From NCBI GenBank assembly GCA_033398695.1, contig CM065806.1:40325001-40389000 (forward strand): 64,000 nt of DNA, given 5' to 3'. Made by a program: the position numbers and the translations under genes. Source of the DNA: Orobanche coerulescens (taxonomy: Eukaryota > Streptophyta > Magnoliopsida > Lamiales > Orobanchaceae). Shown here piece by piece: positions 1 to 13,049 of the stretch. The notes under the pieces were generated by a model. It was given only the letters and a program-made list of their open reading frames with translations, ran no database searches and was not told where the DNA came from. Every line of letters starts with the position of its first letter. Position 1 is the stretch's first letter.

Positions 1-862
1 TGTACACCCCCGCACCCTTTAGGCAGCGGGATTATTAGGCCAATTCCCCATTTAGCGAATGGCCACAGACAATAAATGGAGGTGAGGGTTTCCGGTGGTG
101 ACCTGATTTTTGTAGCGAAAATTTAACACCGAATGCATTTCTGCGAGCGCTCGGCCTCCGGAGTGGTTGCCATATATACCTTCGTGCACCTCTCTAAGGG
201 CGTAGTTCGACTCCAACTCAGATAGACACCTTAGTAGTGGGACCGAGTTGCCTCGTTTATATAAAGTGCCATCTATAATGGTAAACCGAGCGGACTGAGT
301 TTGGACTGTTCGAGCTTGGGCCCGGTCTTCGAATAATATGCCGTTTTGGAGATACTGAATTATGGGGTGCATCCGTCCTTGTGGTTCCGTCTGATCGGCT
401 GTTTGAATTTCCGCCATTCCAAAAGCCAATGAGACATGATATCTGATGCTGACTTCATCCATGTGTTCTGCTCCTGTGCCGGATGCTAGTCTTGCCAAAG
501 AGTCAGCTTGGACATTTTCCAATCGAGGAACATGTTGTATGTCCCTTGAAATTTCTATATCCGGACTCGGGCCAGGTCGAGATATTTGATCAGTTTAGGT
601 TCTTTAGCCTCATACTCACCATTGATCCGGTTCACGACCAACTGAGAATCGCTCAAAATGGTGAGGTGGGTGAGGCCTAAGGAATTCGTCATCTCTAGTC
701 TAGCCATGAGTGCTTTGTATTCGGCCTCATTATTAGTGGCCACGAAGCCTAGGCGGACAGCCAAACAGAATAACCGTTGATCGGGACTGACCAGCACAAC
801 TCATGCGCCTGCTTGGTTGGCAGTAGATGATCTGTCCATGTAGAGCGACCATCTCTCAGGTC
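1..862 (-). pseudogene. Tat pol fragment: archaeal-type RNase H and start of integrase
   Basis: The minus strand from about 862 encodes an RNase H with the features of the extra domain of Tat elements: a YMD motif near its start, the block NNEAEYKALMARLE, and SDSQLVVN with the later catalytic Asp (around 555-797). A stop just before VVLVSPDQ and further stops break it. The following segment (52-522) has the RNase H end NVQADSLARLAS and the His-containing start of integrase (HEGIYGNHSGGRAL). The zinc-finger Cys pair seems deleted, and a degenerate start of the integrase core (PLPKGCGGV) lies at 1-50. Integrase continues beyond the window. The domain identity is clear; the copy is not functional. 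Confidence 0.85.
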
Positions 863-867
863 GGTCT

Positions 868-3410
868 TGTAACACCCTAAATATGGCGGCTATTACAGTG
901 CCGCGGACCCCACACTGGACCCACCAGGTGATACGAAAACATAAATTAATCATATCTTAATTTGTGGTACCAAACCATAAGATAATAATCATTACCCCTA
1001 TTAGGAGTTTACACATCGTACGGCTAATAGCCTCATAGTACACAGAATCCAATACCAGTATAAACCATATGAAGATAGAATACACTCAAAATGATAATAC
1101 AACCGTTATAAAATAGAAAAGTGAAATTACACGGTTTTAAGTATAACCGAACAACAAACGACTTGGGCCCCCGAACTAGTATCCTTCAAACCCTTTGCCG
1201 TCACCGTGCTCTTCCCGTGCCTTGGCCTTTCCTCGACCTAAAATACAACACAATTATTTCTCCCAAACCACAGGGTTAGATATACATGATAATAATTCTA
1301 AAGACATTACACAATTCATATATATTGGATCTCCAGAAAACAACTGACTGTTGAACATACCCTTCGGGCGTATGAACAATCAGTCGCAAACCGTCGGACA
1401 TACCCAATCATATATGGAATATGAACGACCAATAAATATGGCTCAAGACGGACAACAGAGTATGCCCAACCCAGAAATGTGTCCGTGTATATGTCTACCC
1501 CTTATACGTAATCCATGATATACGTGGGACAATGTACCTAATTAGCCTCACAAACTACGTCTCGTGTGCGCATTCCAATGCAGAAACATCAATGCATGAC
1601 AAAATGTGCCTAGCTAAAAATCTTACACATAACCAATCGGCACGCAGATATGACTCCAGATATGTCACGATACAACATGACAACAAAACTCAATAAATTA
1701 CACATCCAACCAAGGATGAAGAAACTCACCGAAGTAACAATAATGATCAACGAGACCAACGATATCAAAGGTATTGAACTTGGGAATACAATCACACAAT
1801 GAAACGATAAGCACGATCAACTACAATGCCTCAATTCCGTAGATGAAAATAGTCCTTCTTCGTATGAATGAACGGACGGTCTCCCCGACTAACAACACTC
1901 ACTCGAACAAGCAACCTTGAATGAAATGTAACTCATTCAACAACGCATTCATACAATATCGATATTGAATTCATAGGAAACGACACCCTCAATTTTACCC
2001 GAATAGTCCAAACTGTCCCAATAGGCATTAAAGTCCTAGTTCATACCCTTCAATATCTTCAAATCATTTCTATGGTCGAATTATCATGCTTAAGATCTTC
2101 TTTAATATTCATGTTATTACATTGAATAAAAATTTATCAGTAACAACCCTAATTATTCATATCGTTATGCTATGTCATCTTATGTAGTCATAATCCTCTT
2201 AAGAACAATATCTACATTCGATCATGATGTTCTAGACAATCAAACTTTCATCAATTCAACAAATTTATCTTGAGTATATCAAAATCATAAGGGTTATCTC
2301 ATAACTCATTATCATCTTTCACTAAATTAGCTAAACCTTCCCAAAACATGGTTATATCATCTATAAATGTCTAAGCATTAAGAGCATGCTTAATTATAAC
2401 TTATAATCATCAAGTTCTTATCGCATCTTCTTAAGAATCAACACTAACCAAGTTATCTTTCAACATTTCATCAATTCAAGAAGTAATAGATAACAACATC
2501 ATCATGTTCTTCACTAATTGTCCATAATATTCATAATTAACATGTTATACTTGATTAGTTTAATATCACATGAAATAATCATCATTAGTATCATTATCAT
2601 TATGAAATTAACACAAGATAGACAACCAACCTCTTGAAAATGAAGAACAACTCCAAAGACTTCAAGAACACTCTCCAATCCTCTAATCACTAAGCTTAAA
2701 TCCAAGTTATGAAGCTCCAAAACAAAATGGAAGTGGGTAAAATTGACTTAGGAAGGCAGACGAACAATTTATAGGGAGGATACTCAAGTTTGGTTCGTGC
2801 AAAAATGAAAGAGAAGACATGTCTTTTATAATATGCATTTTACATAACGCACGCTACCGGCAAGGTTAACGTACATTAGAACCATTTATCTACGCTAATA
2901 GATGAGTGTTTCGTACGTAATGATCCTCCGAAAGCTACTGCCTCAAAACCCACACATCCATACGTACGTTGCCAAAAAGGACGTATCTAAGCTCACATGC
3001 ATTACGTACGCTACAGCATAACCATTACGTACGTAATGCCCGTTGACTTGGCTGTCTCGATCAAGCCAAAAATCCTGGTCATGCATGGCCCTACACGCTG
3101 AAAGTAGAGATGCATTATGATACCCTCAATTACATATGTAACCCCATATACTTTACGTACGTACAGCAGACGCATAACATGCGCTAAGCTACAAGGGTAG
3201 AGTACGTTAAATTCCAACGACATAGTCAAAAATGCAATTCTCCATACACATCTAACAATCAAACATAGTGCGAAAGACAATTATGATTAATTCGATTCTG
3301 GTATAACTCAACATTATAATCATTACACTAAATGCAAACATAATACGACAATACCCGAATCATCCAAGTAATTCAACCGTAAAAACGAAAAATTATAGTT
3401 GGATATTACA
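868..3410 (-). repeat. 3' LTR of the Tekay-like element
   Basis: On the minus strand it starts TGTAATATCC (at 3410) and ends GGGTGTTACA (at 868). It aligns along its whole length with 8523-11142. The U3-like part contains a cluster of ACGTACGT palindromes (about 2850-3160) followed by a TATA box (TATAAAT, 2767-2773). The short ORFs inside are chance frames of a non-coding LTR. Confidence 0.93.
2850..3160 (-). promoter_or_regulatory. Palindrome cluster upstream of the TATA box, Tekay-like 3' LTR
   Basis: Several copies or half-copies of TTACGTACGTAA occur here, including the perfect 16-bp palindrome CATTACGTACGTAATG at 3023-3038. In the element's orientation they lie just upstream of TATAAAT (2767-2773). 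The function is unknown. The ACGT cores resemble plant bZIP sites, which is an inference. Confidence 0.65.
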
Positions 3411-3424
3411 TACTCCCCCATTTA
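3411..3424 (-). other. Polypurine tract of the Tekay-like element
   Basis: On the minus strand AAATGGGGGAGTA ends directly at the 3' LTR start. Such a tract primes plus-strand DNA synthesis. The upstream motif TTTCGAGGATGAAACT is shared with the LARD at 42529-42565. Confidence 0.88.
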
Positions 3425-3473
3425 AAAAGAGTTTCATCCTCGAAACTAAGGGGAAACAACTCGGATATCTCTC

Positions 3474-4780
3474 TCATGTGCTAACCTCGATTTCCCACGT
3501 ATCCTCCTCGATTTCGTGTCGTGACCATTGAATCTTCAGTAAGGGAATCGTCTTGTTCCTCAATCGTTTAATCCTCCTCTCGAGTATTTTCATGGGACAT
3601 TCCTCGTACGAATGATCATCGGCTATCTCAATCTCTTTGAACTGGAGTATATGGCTAGGATCAGCAACATACTTCCTCAACTGGAAAACATGAAACATGT
3701 TGTGAATCCAACTTAAAGCCGGAGGCAACGCCAGACGATAGGCCAGATCACCTACACGTTCCAAAATCTCGAATGGTCCGATATACCTGGGGCTCAGCTT
3801 ACATCTCTTCCCAAAATGAAAAACACCTTGAGTAGGAGACACTTTCACTAGCACGTGGTCACCAACCTCGAACTCAAGCGGTCATCGATTGTTGTCTACA
3901 TAAGATTTTTGCCAGCTTTGAGCCATTACCAAATGACTTCTAATCTGAGCGATCTTTTCACGAGTTGCAAACAACATATCAGGTTCCGTACCCAGAGATT
4001 TAGACAAGTCGTCCCAACACAAAGGGGACCTATAACAACGGCCATACAATGCCTCATAAGGTGCCATCTTAATTGAAGCATGACAACTATTATTGTAGGT
4101 GAACTCCACTAAAGGTAGTTGGGCTTCCCAATCGTCCTTCCAATCGAGAGCACACGCCCTCAACATATCCTCCAGAGTTTGGGTAGTCCTCTCAGATTGG
4201 CCATCGTCTGAGGATGAAATGCCGTACTGAAATTCAACTGCGTACCTATCACACGATGAACTGCTTTACAAAAATATGACATGCAACGTCCGCAATCTGA
4301 TACAATACTCTTAGGAGTACCATGTGACCTTATGATCTCTTTTATGTACAGCTGGGCCAACTTCTAGAGACCCCACGTGTCTTTAATCTCCAAGAAATGA
4401 TCTGATTTGGTCAGACGATCCATAATCACCCAAATCATATTTATACCTCGGCAACTCATCGGCAAGTTAGTGATAAAATCCATCGATATGTCCTCCCATT
4501 TCCATTCGGGGATCGGGAGTGGTTTCAGCATACCTGCTGGTCGCCGATGCTCAATCTTAAGCTGCTGACATGTGAAACATCTCGAAATGAATTCTGCAAC
4601 TTCTCGCTTCATATTAACCCATCGATAACATTGTTTCAAATCTTTATATATCTTGCTAGACCCCAGGTGAATGGAGTATGGGGTAGCATGAGCCTCTCTC
4701 ATAATAAAGTTTCTCAACTCTTCGTCTGCCAGTACACATACTTGATTCTTTAAATATATCAGTCCATCCTCGTGGATCAC
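3474..4780 (-). pseudogene. Tekay-like integrase with C-terminal chromodomain
   Basis: In minus-strand order: the His/Cys finger (HATPYSIHLG then CFTCQQLK) and the start of the catalytic core with its Asp (VIMDRLTK) at 4780-4364; the middle of the core (IVSDCGRC) at 4360-4160; the C-terminal half of the core at 4166-3882; and the SH3-like part plus chromodomain at 3854-3474 (FHVFQLRKYV, then CPMKILERRIKRLR and WSRHEIEEDTWE). The chromodomain is typical of chromoviruses that target heterochromatin. At least three frameshifts or stops separate the pieces. Confidence 0.9.
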
Positions 4781-4859
4781 AAATCTAGGGGCTTTCCCCT
4801 GAGTTACATCATTTATAATCCGAGTTAGAATGGGTCCGTAACTTGCTTCGATCTGATTA

Positions 4860-5394
4860 TATCATCAAGGGACAATGAAATCTCAAGTGTGCAAAGTTGT
4901 CCTTGGACACACTGTAACCAGGCTTCAATCCCCAGCCTCATAAGTTCTAATTGTAATTCTCTTTAAACTGTCAAGTGGGCAAGCATTTGCTCCTACACTG
5001 TCCTACGACTCAGGGCATCGGCAACCACATTTGCCTTCCCCGGATGGTATAGGATCTCAATATCATAATATTTAATCATCTCTAGCCACCTCCTCTGTCT
5101 CATGTTGAACTCCTACCGAGTAAAAATACATTTCAGACTTTTGTGATCAGTAAAAATCTAACAGGTGACTCCATACAAGTAGTGGCGCTAAATCTTCAAA
5201 GCAAACACCACGGCTGCTAGCTCCAAGTCATGGGTCAGGTAGTTTACCTCATAGGGTCTCAATTGTCTTGATGCATAGGCAATCACTTTTCCTTTCTGCA
5301 TCAACACACATCTAAGGCCCTGTCTTGACGCGTCACTGTACACCACGAATCCTTTGGTCCCGTGTGATAAGACCAAAACTGGGGCCGAAATCAA
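4860..5394 (-). pseudogene. Tekay-like RNase H
   Basis: The first part (5394-5188) shows the catalytic YSDAS motif followed by [13 protein letters not shown]. It continues after a stop with [36 protein letters not shown]. It removes the RNA template during reverse transcription. Stops at several places make it non-functional. Confidence 0.85.
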
Positions 5395-5571
5395 TCGACT
5401 TTTGAGTTAGCCAAAGTTTTGTTGACACGCTTCTGACCACGTATACTTCTTATCTTTCCTTAACAGATTAATTAGTGGTTGAGAAATCTTTGAAAAGCCT
5501 TACACTAACCGTCTGTAATAACCTGTTAAACCAAGGAAGCGACAAACTTCCTTCACATTCTTCGGAGGTAG

Positions 5572-6230
5572 TCAATCTCGGATAGCCTCTATATTCTGTA
5601 GATCTACACTAACTCCCTCAACCGATATCACATGACCAAGAAAAGTGACCTCAGACATCAAGAACTCGCATTTGGAAAATTTTCCATAGGGTTGTTCTCG
5701 CCTCAGCGCACCAAGAACCTTGCGGAGATGGTACTCATGCTCTTCGTGGTCACGGGAGTAAATCAAAATGTCGATGAAAACGACCACAAAAAGATCCAGA
5801 TAATCAATGAAAACTCGATTCAGCAATTCCATGAACACCGTCGGTGTGTTAGTCTGCCGAAATAGCATCACCACGAACTCATAATGCCCTTAGCGAGTAC
5901 GAAAAGTTGTCTTCAAAATATCGGACTCTCTAATCCTCAACTGATGATAACTGGATCTTAAGTCTATCTTGGAAAATACAGTGGCGCCTTGGAGTTGATC
6001 CAAAAATCATTAATACGATCCAACAGATATTTGTTCTTGATTGTTACCTTGTTCAACTCATGATAGTCAATACATAAATGCAGGGATCCGTCCTTCTTTC
6101 GTACAAATAACACTGGTGCTCCCTAAGGAGACGCACTAGTTCAAATATAACCCTTCTCGGTCAAATCCTAGAGTAGACTCTTCAAATCCTGCATCTCGGT
6201 TGGAGCAATGCGATACGGTGCTTTTGAAAG
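5572..6230 (-). pseudogene. Tekay-like reverse transcriptase, one catalytic Asp codon lost
   Basis: Recognisable blocks are [19 protein letters not shown] (about 6100-6040) and the thumb region [13 protein letters not shown] (about 5640). The active-site block reads [11 protein letters not shown] where the family has FIDDI, so exactly one Asp codon is missing without a frame change. Many stops lie upstream (5875-6200). The enzyme copies genomic RNA into DNA; this copy is dead. Confidence 0.88.
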
Positions 6231-6383
6231 CGGGGACGTACCTGGCTCTAATCCAATGGTAAACTCTACCTCACGGTGTGCAGGTAAGCCCGACAACTCA
6301 TATGGAAAAACATCTGGGTAATCTCAGACCACCAGAATATCGGCCAATTCAGTTGGTCGATCCACTCTCTTGGTCATGTAGAA

Positions 6384-6980
6384 TCAATAACCAACACATC
6401 GCTGATTAAGCAGTTTCACTACTTTCATTGTGCTGATGATTCTCCCGGAACAACTCGGATTATCACCCTGGAGAATGCACTCAAAACCATCATCAGAAGT
6501 GATGGTCACCACCCGCTTGTGGATGCTAAGTATGGCATCATGGCGATCCATCCAATTGATCCCCAATATTACATCATCTTTAGGTAGATCTACCACAATC
6601 ATGTCTGACAACCACTTGCGGTCGTTCACACCAATCAGACTGTTCTGAACTTCATGATTCCTAATAATTCTTCTACCATCGGGTAGACCAATCACATAAG
6701 GCTCACAATCGATAACAAGATCTAATTACAAACGACTCAAACAAGAAGCAGATATAAAAGAGTGCAAAGCACCAGACAAGCTAAGAGTGGACCTCGAGTG
6801 TACCTGCGACATGCTGGCTTTGGGATCGTCGGTCTTATTCATTTCGTAGATTCTGGGTTTTGCTGCTCCGATAGCAGATGTACCAGCTTTATTTGCACAT
6901 CTCATTCCTCTGTTTGCCTCTGTAGTCTGGTGGTAGGCAGACGGAGGTGCCCTGTTCTGAACAAGACTAAACTGGAGCAT
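6384..6980 (-). pseudogene. Tekay-like aspartic protease
   Basis: The N-terminal half (6980-6726) ends in a degenerate active-site block, GALHSFISASCLSRL, where the family has a D-S/T-G motif; the catalytic Asp is not visible. The C-terminal half (6695-6384) has the conserved DVILGINWMDRHDAIL block. A stop lies between the halves. The protease would cleave the polyprotein in virus-like particles. Confidence 0.8.
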
Positions 6981-7070
6981 GAGAGGCTAATGGAGTATGT
7001 CCCGGGCCACCTCTGTAAAAACGAGCATGATTCCCAGTAATCCCACAAGTATGGCATGCAACGACCGGCT

Positions 7071-8113
7071 TCAGACATTTAGAGCTGACGTGCCCTTGAT
7101 CTCCATAGTTAAAACACAAAATAGACGAGCTGGCTGCTCAAGAATGTGAATCTGTCGTTTTGACAACACAGGTGGCTGCTCAAAGAAAGTTGGTACGGAT
7201 TTGGGCTTCTTGAACGTTCCCCAGTTACTATTAGCCTGGGTATGGATCCTTGATCTTTTATTAGTGGACTGCGGGTGCTTATTGGAAATCTCCTTCGCAG
7301 TAAGTTCGTACTCAAGAGCTCTCTCGATGAATTCCGGTAGAGTCGTGCAGTGGTGATTATGTAACTGCATTCTCATCTGGGGTTTAAGCCTCTTAAGAAA
7401 ATACTTGACTTATCAGCTTCCGTTCGAACAATCGACAAGGTGAACGGAAGAAGTGCCTGGAATTCCTCGGCAATTGATAACACATTATCATCCTGAGATG
7501 GGTCGGGGTTCCGCAACTCTGATAGCTTGGCTTCACGGAGTGGACCTGGATAATAACGATCTAGCATGAGTTTCTTGAATTCCTCCCAAGTGCACACGCC
7601 ATCAGCTGGTCTCACCGAAAGCCGCCATGTATTGGTGCTCTTACTAAGATAGTAAGCCGCCACAGAGACTCGATTCTCTTCCGGATATTCAACCGTCTCG
7701 AACAACTTCTCCAAGTGATCGACCCAGTGCATAATATCAGCAAGCTCATAGGAGCCTTCAAAAGTCGGAGGTCGTTGATAAGAGATGTTGCCAATAATCC
7801 GACTCACGGTTCCGCCATGCACCAGAGGCGGTGGATGAGGTCCCTGCTGCTGGACAGTAGTAGAAGCTCTCTGCATAGTTTCCATCATTTGACCCATATG
7901 GGTCATCTGAGTCAACATGCCCTGCCTAATAATATAAGGGTCGACGCGCGCATCCTCGTGTCGTTCGGTGTGGTGTGACTGGTTCTCATTAGGCTAATCA
8001 CAACTTGCTGAGTTCTGCTCCACATTCGAACGTGTATTGGCTCGTGGCCTCGGGATTCCGCCTCTTCCGCGACCTCGACCCCCTCTACCACGGCCTCTCA
8101 AATTTCTATTCAT
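7071..8113 (-). pseudogene. Tekay-like gag (capsid) with RG-rich N-terminus
   Basis: The ATG at 8113 opens a frame with an RGRGRGGRGRGRGG-type stretch and an in-frame stop before 7918. The capsid core is at 7918-7373: it has RPPTFEGSYELADIMHWVDHLEKLF and the downstream helix EEFKKLMLDRYYPGPLREAKL, typical of the plant retrotransposon gag domain. After a frame change, 7376-7071 holds the C-terminal part (FIERALEYELTAKEI) and a degenerate zinc knuckle in another frame (CFNYGDQGHVSSKC, second Cys changed to Tyr). It forms the particle shell and binds RNA. Confidence 0.87.
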
Positions 8114-8504
8114 ACTGAAAGAATTAAACAATAATCATAAGCATAGTTCATGACCGTCTTTACGGACAGTCACAAATTCATGCTAAGTTAATAGCAACAA
8201 TGAAGCTACATATTCAAGAAAAATAGTTCATCATGAATTATCGGCACCATAAGTGCTACACAAAATATCATATCGACACCAAGTCGAAGTAGATTCAATC
8301 ACATAATTAATCCAAAATTTTCCTCGGAATATCAAGATCAACAAAAGATCAATTCCGCCATTAACAACTTGCCACTAGTTAAATCATGGCACATAAGCAA
8401 CATACTATATTTGGCTCGTAGGGTCAGGCACTTGCACAGGTCACACATGACGCGAAGGTTTCTTGATACTAGTTCAATCCACAATGACTATTAAAGAGAA
8501 ACGA

Positions 8505-8517
8505 CTCTCTGATGCCA
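8505..8517 (-). other. Primer-binding site of the Tekay-like element
   Basis: The minus strand reads TGGCATCAGAGAG five bases inside the 5' LTR. This resembles the initiator-Met tRNA site (TGGTATCAGAGC) with a few mutations. Confidence 0.75.
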
Positions 8518-8522
8518 TCTTT

Positions 8523-11142
8523 TATAACACCCCAAATATGGCCGCTATTACAGTGCCGTAGACCCCACACTGGGACCCACTAGACGATACCAAAATATAA
8601 ATTAATCATATCTTAATTTGTGGTACCGAACTATAAGATAATAATCATTACCCCAATTAGGAGTTTACACTCCGTACGGCTAATAGCCTCATAGTACACG
8701 GGATCCAATACCAGTATAAACCATATGAAGATTGAATACACTTAAAATGATAATACAATTGATAAGAGTTTATATAAAACAGAAAAGTAAAATTACACAG
8801 TTTTAAGTATAACCGAACAACAAACGACTTGGGACCCCCGAACTAGTATCCTTCAAACCCTTCCTCGTCACCATGCTCTTCCCGTGCCTTGGCCTTTCCT
8901 CGACCTAAAATACAACACAAGTATTTTGCCCAAATCACAGGGTCACATATACATGATAATTCTCAAGACATTATACAATTCATATATATTGGATCTCAAG
9001 GAAACAACCCGACTATTGAACATACCCCTTGGGCTTGTGAACAATCAGTCACAAACTTTCGGACATACCCAATCATACATGGAATATGAACAATCAATCA
9101 ATATAGCTCAAGACGGACATCACAGTACACCCAATCCGGAAATGTGTCCGTGGACATGTCCAGCCCATATACGGAATCTAGGATATACGTGGGATAATGT
9201 ACCTAATTAGCCTCATGAACTACGTCTCATGTGCACAGTCCATTACGGAGACATCAACGCATGACTGAATGTGCCTGCCTAAAATCATGCGCATAACCAA
9301 TCAGCATGCAGATATGACTCCAGATATGTCACGATACAAATTGACAACGAAACTCAATAAATCACACATCCAACCAAGGATCAAGAAACTCACCGAAGTA
9401 ACAATAATGATCAACAAGACCAATGATATCAAAGGTAGTGAACTTGGAAAATACAATCCCACAATGAAACGATAAGCACGATCAACAACAATAACACATT
9501 ATGAATCACAAATTCATAAAACATAACATATACACGAAATGTATAATGTTCACAAGAATTCAATCATCATTATAACCAAGCAAGATAACTTGCCTCAATT
9601 CCGTAGACAAAAATAGTCCTTATTCGAACGAACGAACGAATGGACGGTTTCCCCGACTAACAACACTCACTCAAACAAGCAACCTTGAATGAAATGTAAC
9701 TCATTCAACAACACATTCATACAATATCGATATCGAATTCATAGGAAACGACACCCGCAATTTTACCGAATAGTCGAAACTATCCCAATAGGCATTAAGG
9801 TCCTAGTTCATACACTTCAATATCTTCAGATCATTTCTATGATCGAATTATCATGCTTAAGATGTTCTTTAATATTTTTGTTATTACATTTAATAAAAAT
9901 TTATCAAGAACAACTCCAATTATTCATCTCGTTATGTCAAAGCCATCTTATATAGTCATAATCCTCTTAAGAACAATATCTACATTCGATCATGATGTTC
10001 TAGACAAACAAACTTTCATCAATTCATCAAGTTTATCTTGAGTATATCAAAATCATAAGGGTTATCTCATAACTCATTATCATCTTTTATTAAATTAGCT
10101 AAACCTTCCCAAAACATGGTTATATCATCTAGAAATGTCTAACCATTAAGAGCATGCTTAATTATAACTTATAATCATCAGGTTGTTATCGCATCTTCTT
10201 AAGAATCAACAATAACCAAGTTATCTTTCAATATTTCATCAATTCAAGAAGTAATAGATAATAACATCATCACGTTCTTCGCTAGTTGTCAATAATCTTC
10301 ATAATTAACATGTTATACTTGATTAGTTTAACATCATATGAAATAATTTTCACTAGTATCAATACCATTACAAAATTAACACAAGTTAGACAACCAACTT
10401 CTTGAAAATGAAGAACAACCCCAAAGACTTCAAGAACACTCTCCAATCCTCTAATCACTAAGCTTCAATCCAAGTTATGAAGCTCCAAAACAAGATGGAA
10501 GCGGGGAAAATTGACTTAGGAAGGTAGAGGAACGATTTCTAGGGAGGATATTCGAGTTTGGTTCGTGCAAAAATGAATGACAAGACATGTCTTTATAATC
10601 TGCATTTTACATAACATACGGTACCGGCAAGGTTAACGTACGTTAGAACCATTCACGTACGCTAACACATGAGTGTTACGTACGTAACGATCCTTCAGAA
10701 GATACTGCCTCAAAAACCACACATCCTTACGTATGTTGTTAAAAAGGACGTACGTAAGCTGCATCATAACCATTACGTACGTAATGCCCGTTGACTTGGA
10801 TGTCTCGATCAAGCCAAAAATTGCTGGTCATGCATGGCCCTACACGCTGAAAGCCGAGATGCGATCTGATACCCTCCACTACGTGCGTAAAACCATATAC
10901 TTACGTATGTAACAGAAAATGCATAACGTGCGCTAAGCTACAAGGGTAGTTTATATTAAATTCCAAGGACATAGTCAAAAATGTAATTCTCCATACACAG
11001 TGTGAAAGATAATTATAATTAATTTGATTCTAGTATGACTCTACATTATAATCATTACACTAAATGAAAATATGATATGACGATACCCAAATCATCCGAA
11101 TAATTCAACCGTAAAAATGAAAAATTATAGTCGGATATTACA
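8523..11142 (-). repeat. 5' LTR of the Tekay-like element
   Basis: It aligns with 868-3410 and has a palindrome cluster at about 10615-10790, with perfect palindromes GTTACGTACGTAAC (10675-10688) and CATTACGTACGTAATG (10771-10786). The position matching the TATA box of the 3' LTR reads AGAAAT here (10534-10540), so the promoter copy that would drive full-length transcription appears damaged. The plus-strand start is TA instead of TG. Confidence 0.92.
10615..10790 (-). promoter_or_regulatory. Palindrome cluster, Tekay-like 5' LTR
   Basis: ACGTACGT palindromes lie in the same place as in the partner LTR, upstream of the mutated TATA box. The individual palindromes are better kept than the surrounding bases; this is a visual impression only. 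Confidence 0.6.
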
Positions 11143-11147
11143 GGTCA

Positions 11148-12744
11148 TCGTCCCGGGAGGTTGACACGGTAAATTCTGCAATGAAATCTGCGAGGACATG
11201 GCCCTTGGTGGCCATTCACGATTTAATGATTACGTCAAATTGTCCGAGTTCGACGACTCACTTGATCATCCAGTTGTAAATGTCGGGTCGATGTAAGATT
11301 TGCTTCAGGGGATAGCTTGTTAAGACGACTCTTTGAAGTTCGAGGAAGTAAGGCCACAGCTTATGGGATGACATTATAAGAGCATAGGTGAGCTTTTCCA
11401 TGGGAGTGTATCTGAGCTCGGCGCTGTGAAGGGCTTGGCTGACCTAGTGGACGTGATGTTGTATCGAACTCTCCACTCGGATGAGGGCGGCGCTAATAGC
11501 AGTCGGATACAGCAAGGTACAAGTATAGGGGCTCTTTGTGGTTCAGTTGATGCAAGATTGGCGATTCGGTAAAGACTTCCTTGATTGCTTCCAGGGCCTT
11601 CTAGCACTGGTCAGTCCATTAGAAACCCTTGTTCTTTTTTATAGCCTCGAATAACGGTTTCCATTTGTCCATTGATCGAGAGATGAAAAGACTTAGCGCG
11701 GCTAATCGACCTGTGAGGCTTTGAACCTTTTTGACCGAATTTGGGGGGACAAGTTCGGTCACTGCTCATGTTTTATCGGGATTAGTTTCACTATTTGGCT
11801 TACCACATGGCCGAGGAATTTTCCTGAGCCTATCCCAAAAGAACATTTATTTGGGTTCGACATCATCTTATATTCTCGCAAAATCGCCAACATTTTATTT
11901 AGATCATTTACATGGTCGGACGAATACAAGGATCTCACAAGCATATCGTCTAAATATATTTTCATCGTATAACCTATCAAATTACATAACATCTTATTTA
12001 CGAGACATTGGAAGGTTGCACTGGCATTCTTGAGTCCGTACGGTAGTAGTATAGGCCATGGGCCGAGTAAAATGAGGTGTTCTCCTCATCAACACGATGC
12101 ATCCTGATTCGGTTGTATTCGGAGTATGCGTCCATAAAACTCATCACCTCGTGGTCGGTCATTGTGTCAACCATGTAATCGTTGTGGGGTAGGGGATAGC
12201 TATCTTTAGGGCAGGCCATATTCAGCTCAGATAAGTCAACGCAGAGCCGCCATGACCCGGTCGGCTTCTTAACCAGGACTGAGTTGGCCACCCAGGTCGG
12301 GTATCTGGCCTCTCGGATGAATTTATTGTCGACTAGCTTCTCCACTTCTATTTCTAACCCCATCTGCCTCTCAGGCCCCAACTTCTTTCACTTTTGTATG
12401 ACCGGCTTGGAGCTGGGGTCAATGTTTAGCCGGTGGCAGGAAAGTTCTAGGTCGATTCTCTACATATCTGAATGAGTCCACACAAAGACATCCAGATTTT
12501 GCCTTAGGTAGGAGATTAACTCAGAAAGGGTCGATCCTGTAGGTTATGACCGAGCCTAAGTTGTCGGACGGGGTTAGCATCATCCACACTGACTTGATAT
12601 AGCTCTTCCACTAGTTCGGCATGGCGAATTTTCCTTTTCAGTTTTTGAAACAGCGGGTCGATAGGTCTTCCTCCATGATGGGTTCTTTTCTGGGCCTATA
12701 CCCCAGTCTGCATCCCAGTTGAATTATATATCGGAGGTCTGAAC
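11148..12744 (-). pseudogene. Tat reverse transcriptase and RNase H
   Basis: RT blocks: WRLCVDLSELNMACPKDSYPLP with FMDAYSEYNRIRMH at 12381-11998, then the catalytic YLDDMLVRS and FLGHVVS at 11992-11759. RNase H follows at about 11640-11150, with EPLYLYLAVS, ALHSAELRYTPMEKL, ALIMSSHKLWPYF and HVLADFIAEF. The Tekay-like insertion separates this from the second RNase H at 1-862, and the solo LTR separates it from the protease. Stops and frame changes occur in the RNase H part. Confidence 0.88.
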
Positions 12745-13049
12745 TGTAATATCCGGAATTTCTACTACTGTTGTTTAATATTATTTTATCCGAGTTATAT
12801 TGTACAGCGTGGAATCTGTACAGTATGGATAAAATAATGAAGGACTGAGATGTCAGTATTGGTATAATTGTCGTATTTGGTAGACAATTACAATTGAGAA
12901 TATCGTGTATCAGGTTATCGCACTTTTGATATTGGGTATATCGTATGAGAATATTATTGGATTCAGTATTTGTGTTCAGTGTGTCGTATGTTCGTTTTTG
13001 GTATGTCGAGACGTTGGACAGAAATTGTGGGAAATGGCTAAGTGTAGCA

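Larger units (their letters stand above)
868..11142 (-). mobile_element. Complete Ty3/Gypsy chromovirus (Tekay/Del-like) inserted in Tat pol
   Basis: Two LTRs of 2543 and 2620 bp flank a 5.1 kb internal region with gag, protease, RT, RNase H and integrase plus chromodomain on the minus strand. Outer ends are TG...CA on the plus strand. The flanking five bases are GGTCT (863-867) and GGTCA (11143-11147), a target-site duplication with one later mutation. A primer-binding site and polypurine tract lie at the expected inner LTR edges. Every ORF is interrupted, and the LTRs differ by many substitutions and indels, so the insertion is not recent. The C-terminal chromodomain and long LTRs fit Tekay/Del; the exact family is an inference. 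Confidence 0.93.
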
